From Candidatus Altimarinota bacterium (GTDB lineage: Bacteria; Patescibacteriota; Gracilibacteria; BD1-5; UBA2023): 5,690 nucleotides of DNA. Position numbers and translations under genes: made by a program. The stretch covers positions 1 to 5,690 of the forward strand of contig CANBWW010000061.1 of NCBI GenBank assembly GCA_947373235.1, read 5' to 3'. Shown piece after piece: positions 1-5,686 of this stretch. Under the pieces are notes generated by a model, which saw only the letters and a list, made by a program, of their open reading frames with translations, did no database searches and was not told the DNA's origin. How positions within the stretch are numbered: the stretch's first letter is position 1; every line of letters begins with the position of its first letter.

Positions 1-48
1 ATTACTTGGAATAAAAAATATATATAATTGAAGTCAATATTCTTTCTT

Positions 49-78
49 TTGACAAAAAGAGGTATTTTTTGCTTAATA
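49..78 (+). promoter_or_regulatory. Putative sigma70-type promoter upstream of the aquaporin gene
   Basis: A perfect TTGACA (49-54) is followed after 18 bp by TTAATA (73-78); shifting by one gives TAATAT with 19 bp. Transcription would start near 85, giving a leader of roughly 105 nt before the ATG at 192. This rules out the in-frame TTG at 69 as a start, since it overlaps the -10 box. A second -10-like TATACA (178-183) lies 8 nt before the ATG and could give a leaderless transcript, but it has no good -35. The rest of 1-191 shows only AT-rich sequence. Confidence 0.5.
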
Positions 79-191
79 TAAGTAATTTTTTATGGTTCCC
101 TCTTCCATTTCTCTGTGAATTTGGTCACTTCATAGGGTATAAAAATCTGAAAATCATAAAAAAGAGCTTTTACTCCTTATACATTTCCTAT

Positions 192-866
192 ATGATACAC
201 ACAAAAAAGTATGCTGCAGAAGCTTTTGGTACAATGGTTCTCGTTCTTCTTGGTTGTGGAGCTGCTGTTCTGAGTGGACTCGACGTTGGTTGGCTGGGAA
301 TCTCACTCGCATTTGGTCTGGCTGTCATAGCGATGGCTTATACAATCGGTGATATATCTGGTTGTCATATAAATCCTGCAATTAGTTTTGGTGCTTGGAT
401 TGCTGGTCGGATAAAAGGAGGTGAAATGATTGGATATTGGATAGCTCAAGTCGCTGGTGCCATCATAGGAGCTCTTATTCTGATGATCATCGTTCAAAAT
501 CTGGGCGGTTCAGCGCATGATGTCAGCAATGGAACCCTTGGATCAAATAGTGCAAATGGATCCATCGGAGCAGCTCTGCTTATAGAAATAGTAATGACAT
601 TTATCTTTGTATGTGTCGTACTTGCGACGACTGCAGAAAAAAACGGAGCTGGCTCACTTACAGGCCTTATTATCGGTCTTACGTTGGTAGTTATACATAT
701 CGTTTCGATCCGTGTTACTGGAACATCCGTCAATCCAGCCCGTTCTATCGGACCGGCTATCGTTTCTGGTGATGCAGGAGCACTCAAAGATCTCTGGATA
801 TTCATCGTCGCGCCCCTCATCGGTGGAGGACTCGCGGGAATAAAGTATCGTTTTTGTAAAAACTAA
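192..866 (+). CDS. aqpZ: Aquaporin Z-like water channel (MIP family)
   Basis: Inner-membrane channel of the major intrinsic protein family, expected to be a water-selective tetramer. The 224-aa product is close to the usual AqpZ length (about 230). Both half-helix signatures are present: H-I-N-P-A with NPA at 61-63 and S-V-N-P-A-R-S with NPA at 181-183. The selectivity-filter positions match AqpZ: Phe41 (in LAFGL), His169 (in VIHIVSI), Thr178 and Arg184, which argues for water rather than glycerol. Hydrophobic segments fit six helices. The ATG at 192 is chosen because MIHTKKYAAEAFGT looks like a normal MIP start; the frame stays open back to a TTG at 69, but that stretch overlaps the promoter. 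No clear Shine-Dalgarno is seen. The gene stands alone and ends at a strong hairpin. Oddity: about 34 Gly codons and none is TGA, unlike every neighbour, and it looks less AT-rich, so recent transfer from a standard-code donor is possible. Arg at 174 and Gly at 177 replace the Pro and Asn common before the second NPA in AqpZ. Confidence 0.93.
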   Translation: MIHTKKYAAEAFGTMVLVLLGCGAAVLSGLDVGWLGISLAFGLAVIAMAYTIGDISGCHINPAISFGAWIAGRIKGGEMIGYWIAQVAGAIIGALILMIIVQNLGGSAHDVSNGTLGSNSANGSIGAALLIEIVMTFIFVCVVLATTAEKNGAGSLTGLIIGLTLVVIHIVSIRVTGTSVNPARSIGPAIVSGDAGALKDLWIFIVAPLIGGGLAGIKYRFCKN

Positions 867-880
867 TAAGTAAAGTTTAT

Positions 881-912
881 TAAAAACCTCTTGAAAAATC
901 AAGAGGTTTTTA
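881..912. terminator. Bidirectional intrinsic terminator between aqpZ and the murC-tsaC operon
   Basis: A perfect 13-bp stem (881-893 pairing with 900-912) encloses a 6-nt AAAAAT loop. The 5' arm starts with A-rich sequence and the 3' arm ends in a T run, followed on the plus strand by a further T run (917-922), so the element can stop transcription in both directions. It lies 14 nt after the aquaporin stop. On the minus strand the stop codon of the tsaC-like gene (910-912) forms the first bases of the stem, so termination begins directly at the end of that gene. Confidence 0.85.
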
Positions 913-1413
913 ATAGTTTTTTCGTATATAGATGATTTCTCATTTTTCGGAAAGAGAGAAAATATCCGAAGGTTTTTGATCACAAAGTCATCAATAAATG
1001 CCATCTATCTCAGGAAAATATATTTTTGCTTCTTCAAAAGTCTGAGCTTCTTTCTGCCCCGATGGATTCGCAGAAGTGAGAAAAAGTGGATACGTCCCGT
1101 GATAGTTTTTCAGAGCAACTTTTCCGACTCGCAGAGAGATTTTATTGTACTGAGTTTCATCGAGAAAATCTGGAAGCAGGAAATTTGGATTTTTAAATCC
1201 AACGAAACTCCACGGATGTGGATAGTTTTTCAAATATTCGATCTGCTCATCAGATATATCGATATATCGTTTCATATCCTGAAAACCCTCAACTACAAAA
1301 GCCAGTGGTTTCGAAAAATCTCGACCTTTCAGTTGATATATTTTGAGATAATCTTCTCAAGTAAATGCTCAAGAAAGACCATAGCACGTGTCTGTCGGAA
1401 GGATCAGGATCAT
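910..1413 (-). CDS. tsaC: L-threonylcarbamoyladenylate synthase, TsaC/YrdC/Sua5 family (TGA = Gly)
   Basis: Cytoplasmic enzyme that makes threonylcarbamoyl-AMP from threonine, bicarbonate and ATP, the first step of t6A formation at position 37 of ANN-decoding tRNAs. Read with TGA as Gly it is 167 aa. Family signatures in order: P-T-D-T-C-Y-G-L (6-13), the K-G-R-D-F-S-K-P-L block (29-37), I-S-L-R-V (92-96) and T-S-A-N-P-S-G (113-119), then the usual tail K-P-S-D-I-F (145-150) followed by a beta-strand ending in IYIRKNY. It lacks the extra C-terminal Sua5 domain, hence the TsaC type, and is somewhat shorter than E. coli TsaC (190 aa). Five of 13 glycines are TGA: residues 15, 19, 141, 142 (tandem TGA-TGA) and 158. 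With the standard code only residues 47-140 would be called. ATG at 1413 is preceded by AAAGAAG, a weak ribosome binding site. It is the last gene of the murC operon, 22 nt after the small membrane protein. Confidence 0.92.
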
Positions 1414-1435
1414 AACTTCTTTGAAAAATAAAAAA

Positions 1436-1588
1436 TTACATAAACATAAATCCAACGATCAGATTCAAAATCGTGAACCAAAACATATATCCACGAGGAG
1501 TAATCGTTTTAAGATAATTGGCTCAAAAATGAGAAACTACCAACGTAAGAATGGTCGTCCAGAGAAGATGAATAGGGCTGAGATTCAT
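1436..1588 (-). CDS. Small two-helix membrane protein, unknown function (50 aa, TGA = Gly)
   Basis: Not recognised. The frame encodes 50 aa starting MNLSPIHLLW and ending in VGFMFM. Two hydrophobic segments, about residues 6-26 and 34-50, are joined by a short polar stretch with K-T-I-T-P-R-G, which fits a helical hairpin in the membrane. One of three glycines (residue 22, in H-F-G-A-N) is TGA, so standard gene calling would miss it. The ATG at 1588 starts 4 nt after the stop of the preceding small gene, which is tight operon spacing; no Shine-Dalgarno is evident. The frame is also open upstream to a GTG at 1660 preceded by a GGTGG-like purine stretch, which would give 74 aa with a lysine-rich N-terminus and a 68-bp overlap with the upstream gene. 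I prefer the ATG. It is short, so the call rests on operon position, hydrophobic pattern and continuity with TGA read as Gly. Confidence 0.6.
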
Positions 1589-1592
1589 ATAT

Positions 1593-1811
1593 TTAAAAGG
1601 TTTCTTGGATGATATTTCTGATTTTGAGAGCTTTTTCAAAATGATCAAATCTTTTCTCACTTATCCACCAAGTCGCGACTTCCTGAAGCATTTCTGTATC
1701 TGTATTTTTATTTTCAAAAAAGGCATAAAAAGAGAGTCAGACTCATTCTCATTTTTGAAGAATCTTTTCATCACAAATTCTTATCATTTTTTGCTTTATT
1801 TCTTTTTTCAT
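1593..1811 (-). CDS. Small protein of unknown function between murC and the membrane peptide (72 aa, TGA = Gly)
   Basis: Not recognised. The 72-aa product starts MKKEIKQKMIR and is charged and soluble, with no signal peptide or membrane segment. The second half (about 38-72: E-M-L-Q-E-V-A-T-W-W, then E-K-A-L-K-I-R) looks alpha-helical and amphipathic. Its only three glycines (residues 21, 23 and 25, in K-G-E-G-V-G) are all TGA, so under the standard code the gene disappears completely. ATG at 1811 follows the murC stop by 9 nt, and the stop TAA lies 4 nt before the next ATG, so translational coupling within the operon is likely. A role linked to cell wall synthesis or tRNA modification cannot be inferred from the sequence alone. 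An internal ATG at residue 9 is an alternative start. Confidence 0.65.
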
Positions 1812-1820
1812 ATGCTTCGA

Positions 1821-3284
1821 TTAAAGAATTTCATAACGTAAATTATCCACATCACCTGCACCAAGTAGAAGAATTATCGAAGAATCTGGATTTCCTTTAT
1901 CATATTCAGCGATCAATTTCGCTGTATTTTCGAGTCATTTTCCATCACGAACCTGTGGCTGATTTTTAGAAATCGCAATCACGAGTTTTTCGATTGTCAT
2001 CCAGTCGACATCTTCTTTTTTATCACGAGAAAAATAAATATCTGGAATGATGAGCTCATCTACATGGGAGAAACTCAGCGCAAACTCATCGAGAAGTTCG
2101 CGAGTTCTGGAATACTGGTGTGGCTGAAAAATAACCAAGAGTTTTTTTTCAGGATATTTTTCATGGATCGCACGAAGCGTCGGCCTAATCTCATTCGGAT
2201 GATGACCATAGTCAGATATCAAGATATTCCCATTTTGAGTTGTTTTTATGATCTCGGAGCGACGCCAAGAACCCTTATAGGACTCGAGTTTTGAAATGAT
2301 GATATCATCTTGCATTCCGAGAAGTCTTCCGACTGTATAAGCAAGATAAGCATCCTGAAGCAAATGTTCACCTGGAACTTGCGGAAAAATATTCGGAAGA
2401 TCCATCGATTTTTCGATCGTGTAGATTTTTTTTACTCCATCAATATCTTCTTCCACACGAGGAAAATAGACGATCTTCCCACTTCAAACAATGATCTTTT
2501 TTTCATCGGGAATGATCAATTTCTGAGAATTCTCATCCGATGCAGAAATAAGGACAAAACCAGAAGTCTGATCTACGATGGACTGAAACGCAGAAAGATA
2601 GTCTTCGAGATTTTTATAATAATCCAGATGATCAAGATCGATATTAGTGATGACGGTGATATAGGGATGATACTGGAGAAATGACCTCTTATATTCACAC
2701 GCTTCGATCACGAAATTTTCAGACTGAATCTCGCTATAAAAGTTTGTATTTCCAAGTTGTGGAACCTGTGTTCCGATGATCGCAGAACAACCAGGTGCCG
2801 TCGGCATATACGAAAAGGCTCCATTTTCTGGGATTTCTATTGTAGGATTGTCCTGATATTCATTCGCGAGCATGAGCGTCGTCATCGCTGTCGTCGTACT
2901 TTTTCCATGAGATCACGTGATCGCGATCCCCTGTTTCGCATTGAAAACCTCACCCAAAGCAACTGGGTAGGAAAGATGACGGATCTGTAAATCCCTTGCT
3001 TTCGCAAGTTCTGCATTGGCATAGATCTGCTCTTCAGGAGTAAGATCTGGTTTCGTTATGATCGCTTCCGAGTAGATGACAAGTTCGGTATTTTCAGGAA
3101 GATTCTCAGAAGTATGTCCGATCTTGATATCGAAACCTTCTTTTCGGAGGATATCGAGAAATGGAGAATCTGCAGCATCTGATCCAGAAACACTGTAACC
3201 AAGATGCTTATAATAGCGAGCCAAAGCCGAGATCCCGATACCACCGATACCAATAATATGAAGATGTTTTTGTGTTCGTAACAT
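1821..3284 (-). CDS. murC: UDP-N-acetylmuramate--L-alanine ligase (TGA = Gly)
   Basis: Cytoplasmic Mur ligase that joins L-Ala to UDP-MurNAc with ATP, committing the nucleotide precursor to peptidoglycan synthesis. The 487-aa product has the three Mur domains. The N-terminal UDP-binding Rossmann fold carries I-I-G-I-G-G-I-G (10-17). The central ATPase domain has T-G-S-H-G-K-S-T-T-T (123-132), E-A-C-E-Y (194-198) and T-N-I-D-L-D-H-L-D (213-221). The C-terminal domain has Y-K-G-S-W-R-R-S-E (336-344), D-Y-G-H-H-P-N-E-I (358-366) and Q-P-H-Q-Y-S-R-T (387-394), ending in L-G-A-G-D-V-D. Three glycines are TGA: residue 124 in the ATP loop, 267 and 450. ATG at 3284 is preferred over an in-frame TTG at 3320 because it sits directly before the GIGGIG domain and just after a promoter. 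Deviations: GSHGKST instead of GTHGKTT, G-E-H-L-L-Q-D-A where the family has GxHNxxNA, and an extra stretch after residue 142. First gene of a four-gene operon ending with tsaC. Confidence 0.96.
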
Positions 3285-3292
3285 ACGAAAAA

Positions 3293-3320
3293 AGTATAGC
3301 GAAAAAGATTTTTTAGGCAA
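3293..3320 (-). promoter_or_regulatory. Promoter of the murC operon, probably giving a near-leaderless mRNA
   Basis: On the minus strand TTGCCT (3320-3315) is followed after 16 bp by TATACT (3298-3293). Transcription would start near 3286, two bases before the murC ATG at 3284, leaving no room for a Shine-Dalgarno sequence. It shares an 84-bp divergent region with the promoter of the 205-aa gene, but the two cores do not overlap. Confidence 0.5.
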
Positions 3321-3333
3321 TTTGAAGTTATTT

Positions 3334-3363
3334 TTGACAATATATATTTATAGATTATATATA
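3334..3363 (+). promoter_or_regulatory. Promoter of the 205-aa gene, probably leaderless
   Basis: A perfect TTGACA (3334-3339) is followed by a TATATATAAT tract. TATATA at 3356-3361 (16-bp spacer) or 3358-3363 (18-bp spacer) would start transcription at 3368-3370, that is at the ATG at 3369. The bases between the -35 and the ATG are almost all A or T and contain no Shine-Dalgarno. Confidence 0.55.
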
Positions 3364-3368
3364 ATATA

Positions 3369-3986
3369 ATGAATACTCTCTCTGAAGATCACATAGACCA
3401 ATCCTTCTGTGAAGATATTGAAACATCCTGGATCAATCTTTTGATTGCAGAACGATACGCAAAATATTCAGAGGAAACAGGGAAATATTATATAGATATT
3501 CCAGATGATCTTTTATTTGAGCGATTTCATCACTACTACAATGAAAAAGATGATCTTGGTAAATTTTTTAATATCAAGCAAAAAGAGTATATTAGCCTCA
3601 GAGTGTTCGTATATAAACTCAGTGAACTTCATAGTAAAAAAATCTCATGACGTCTTGCATCGATAAAGCAGGATTTATTCTACGGAGTTGACGCGATTAT
3701 CGGCTATGGGAAAAAACAATCTGTAGGCTTGGATTTTACATTTCAATTAGTGAAACAAGATGACTCCATTGTTCGTTGCCATATGCCGTTCGATACTATA
3801 GAAAAGATCAGACGTCGTGTGAAAAATATCATCGACCATGAAAAATTTGAAACAGTTCTCACGGAAGAGATGGAAAAACTCCCATCTGATTTTCATCTAA
3901 AGATTGTATACTCAGGAAAGACATACTCACTCTACACACTCATTCCAGCACTCAAAAAAGGAGAGATTCCTTGACAGCATAACTAA
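3369..3986 (+). CDS. Soluble protein of unknown function (205 aa, TGA = Gly)
   Basis: Not recognised. The product starts MNTLSEDHIDQSFCEDIETS, has no signal peptide or membrane segment, and is rich in charged residues. Residues 1-90 look mainly helical (for example I-N-L-L-I-A-E-R-Y-A-K-Y). The second half begins with K-Q-D-L-F-Y-G-V-D-A (100-109) and V-G-L-D-F-T-F (119-125), a pattern of a conserved-looking Asp followed by a second Asp on a predicted strand. It vaguely recalls nuclease folds of the PD-(D/E)XK type, but no lysine sits at the expected place and I do not assign that function. The C-terminal part (140-200) mixes a basic helix (R-R-R-V-K-N) with short strands. Gly94 and Gly202 are TGA; the standard code would split the gene into 93 aa plus a second fragment. 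The start is the ATG right behind its promoter. It is transcribed divergently from murC, and its stop TAA overlaps the stop of the convergent DUF1361 gene. Confidence 0.8.
3954..3972 (-). terminator. Possible short terminator for the DUF1361 gene, inside the 3' end of the convergent gene
   Basis: On the minus strand a 5-bp stem AAGGA/TCCTT (3972-3968 with 3962-3958) and 5-nt loop is followed by a T run (to 3954), starting 10 nt after the TAG of the DUF1361 gene. The stem is short, and it lies in the coding sequence of the plus-strand gene, so the call is tentative. Confidence 0.35.
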
Positions 3987-4654
3987 ATCTTTTTTTTGGT
4001 GTGATAAAGATACACATACACGAGCAGTATAAAACTTGAATACAGAAATATAAACTGCCAGAGTCACATAACTCAAAAAATAAATTTCTGACTTTCTTGT
4101 TCACGTCCAGCATCCGTAATCGCAAGAACAGAACCATTGGTGATGAGAAGTATCCATAATTCATGAACGATATTTCTAGGATTTTGGATGATATCCCAAG
4201 AATTAAACCTCAGAAATCTTCCCACATACACACCAAAATTCCCTATAAAAACAATTGCAATCATATAGATCCAAGCCAGTTTTTTATGAATGTGGATATT
4301 CCAATATGTATGTACCATTTCCATGGAAGCATATCCAGCAACGAGTCAAGCAAATGCCATACTCGTTATATAGACCGTATCAAAATAGACCATCTCTGGA
4401 TGTTCTGGTAAATGTACAAAATCCGTAAGGATATAGAAGCTATTCGGTAGAAAGAGAAACCACAAAAAGAGTCCGATTTTTCTGAGAAATCCTTTTTGTC
4501 CGAGAGAAAAAAGTGCAAATATATATGGGAAAAATGCGAGGATCAAGTTCCAAGTGAGTCACACACTCAGATCAAAATCTCCCGTTATAAAAATACGGAT
4601 CACTGCCAGAAAAACTGCAAACAGACAAAAAATGAGATAAGAAGGCAAATGCAT
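3983..4654 (-). CDS. DUF1361 family integral membrane protein (TGA = Gly)
   Basis: Multi-pass membrane protein of the uncharacterised DUF1361 family; biochemical role unknown. At 223 aa the length fits the family. Recognisable blocks in order: a first helix (about 5-24), T-W-N-L-I-L-A-F-F-P (34-43), L-F-L-P-N-S-F-Y-I-L-T-D-F-V-H-L (67-82), Y-F-D at 89-91, a helix with A-G-L-V-A-G-Y-A-S, then V-G-R-F-L-R-F-N-S-W-D-I (about 138-149), and a last helix before a basic tail K-K-K-I. Six or so hydrophobic segments are visible. Four of 14 glycines are TGA (residues 32, 103, 194 and 197), and under the standard code the gene falls into several pieces. The ATG at 4654 (MHLPSYLIFC) is preferred; the frame continues upstream through F/P-rich codons into the terminator hairpin, which is unlikely to be coding. 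A TATATT (4673-4668) may be its -10 box, with no convincing -35. It is convergent with the 205-aa gene, the stop codons overlapping as CTAA. Confidence 0.88.
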
Positions 4655-4710
4655 ATAATTTGGAAATAATATAAGGAAAGGGTATGGAAAAATCGGAAAA
4701 ATACAAAAAA

Positions 4711-4736
4711 ATACTCTCTTTCAAAAAAGAGAGTAT
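4711..4736 (-). terminator. Intrinsic terminator of the secreted-protein gene
   Basis: An 11-bp perfect stem (4711-4721 with 4726-4736) with a 4-nt loop lies 16 nt beyond the stop of the secreted-protein gene. On the minus strand the stem is followed by a long T run (4711-4704), the classic rho-independent layout. It separates that gene from the co-oriented DUF1361 gene. Confidence 0.85.
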
Positions 4737-4752
4737 GGAAAAAGTAATAGAT

Positions 4753-5550
4753 TTATTTTTTCACTGAAACAATACGGACAGTAGCGATATCTGGAGCGAA
4801 TATATAGCCGTCACCAGCGTTTTTATAATTCTCGGTAATATCTTGTGTGAGTCCGTGTATATCAGTAATCTCAACTTTCTGGATATCACAGTGGTCGATA
4901 TTATTTTGACAGATATCAGCAGCGGATATCTTATAAAGAGCTGTCGTAGAAGATTGATCAGCGATCGATCTCGTGATCACTCTTTTCTTTCCTGGAACCA
5001 GATCAGAAGATACAAGAGTGGATTTTTTCGGAAGATGCAATCAGATAATCACCGTGTCACCAGCTACTACATTCATCTGAGGAGAGAGACACTCAACTCG
5101 CATCATACGAGCCATCTCTCTCGTACCACGGATAAAGAGAAATGGAGTATCGACTCCGTTGATTTTTCCATTTTTCAGAAGACTATTTTTTGATTTTTCA
5201 TCGACCACTCGATCTTCTTTAGTGCTCATAAATGTCTGAATTGCAGTATTTTCTAGAAAAACGCCATTTTTCTTGGTAGGAATACAGATATAGGAAGAAG
5301 TACTCAATGGGATCTGACCATCAGGATTCCAATAGAGACCATCAAGGGAAAAAGAAGGTGGGATAATCTCACCTGCACCATTAGTCAGAGTACCATATGC
5401 TGCAAGATTTACTCATGCCATACTCGTAGCATAGGACTCACCCAAGATAAGAGGACTCGTCACTTCCCAGGTATTTGCGGCGAATGATTGGGAAAAAGAG
5501 AAGATGAAAAAAGTAGCTATAAAAACTGGAAGAATACGAACAAAAGACAT
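4753..5550 (-). CDS. Secreted protein of unknown function with Sec signal peptide and four cysteines (265 aa, TGA = Gly)
   Basis: Family not recognised. The N-terminus MSFVRILPVFIATFFIFSFS is a typical Sec signal: one positive charge, a long hydrophobic core and S-Q-S-F-A before a likely signal peptidase I cut after residue 24. The mature part (about 241 aa) has no further membrane segment and alternates short strand-like stretches, suggesting an extracytoplasmic beta-rich protein. Only four cysteines occur, at 89, 154, 214 and 221, which could pair as two disulfides outside the cell. A pattern M-N-V-V-A-G-D-T-V-I-I (158-168) resembles a beta-hairpin. No lipobox, sortase motif or catalytic triad is visible. 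Gly46 and Gly170 are TGA, so the standard code gives only two C-terminal fragments without the signal peptide. ATG at 5550 is the obvious start because the signal peptide begins there; no Shine-Dalgarno precedes it. It is probably a single-gene unit: a TATAGT (5591-5586) may be the -10 box, and a terminator follows the stop. Confidence 0.82.
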
Positions 5551-5606
5551 AGAGGAAAAGGTATTTGATAAAAATCTACACAAAAACTATAGAAAAAAAT
5601 TTGCAA

Positions 5607-5629
5607 AAATAAATAAATAAATAAATAAA
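5607..5629. repeat. Tetranucleotide repeat (AAAT)5 upstream of the secreted-protein gene
   Basis: Five perfect AAAT units plus AAA occupy 5607-5629, about 57-79 bp before the ATG at 5550. A possible -10 box TATAGT (5591-5586) would place its -35 position at the proximal edge of this tract. The surrounding 140 bp (5551-5690) hold no convincing gene. Confidence 0.85.
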
Positions 5630-5637
5630 CTCCGTCT

Positions 5638-5686
5638 TGCAAATATACGAAAAAATATGTCTAAGATATGTTTTTAGATATTTGCA
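5638..5686. repeat. Inverted repeat with 9-bp arms
   Basis: TGCAAATAT (5638-5646) is the exact reverse complement of ATATTTGCA (5678-5686), with 31 nt between. The interior holds a further imperfect palindrome around TCTAAGA (5659-5665 region). It could be a weak terminator of a gene beyond the window edge, or an operator; the sequence does not decide. Confidence 0.5.

Noticed and set aside
1..48. Small ATTG-AAGT-CAAT hairpin near 27-38
   Set aside because: Only a 4-bp stem in AT-rich sequence; expected by chance.
69..191. N-terminal extension of the aquaporin from TTG at 69
   Set aside because: The start overlaps the -10 box of the best promoter, and the extra 41 residues do not resemble any aquaporin N-terminus.
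1589..1660. GTG at 1660 as start of the small membrane protein
   Set aside because: It would overlap the upstream gene by 68 bp. The ATG at 1588 gives normal operon spacing, although the GGTGG stretch before the GTG keeps the option open.
976..1841. Three plus-strand open frames (976-1431, 1388-1612, 1605-1841)
   Set aside because: They are antisense shadows of the tsaC-like gene and the two small genes. Their translations are low-complexity, rich in F, K, S and I, and match no family, while the minus strand gives coherent proteins.
2064..2990. Plus-strand open frames within murC
   Set aside because: Antisense to highly conserved MurC coding sequence, with no recognisable product.
1821..3284. 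murC as a pseudogene or a set of fragments with frameshifts
   Set aside because: All pieces are in one frame, each gap is a single TGA, all catalytic motifs are intact, and the same pattern occurs in six other genes.
4163..4411. Plus-strand open frame opposite the DUF1361 gene
   Set aside because: Shadow of the minus-strand membrane protein, which shows clear family motifs.
910..5550. TGA = Trp (code 4, as in Mycoplasma)
   Set aside because: TGA falls on invariant glycines such as the MurC ATP loop, and TGG already serves tryptophan in these genes.
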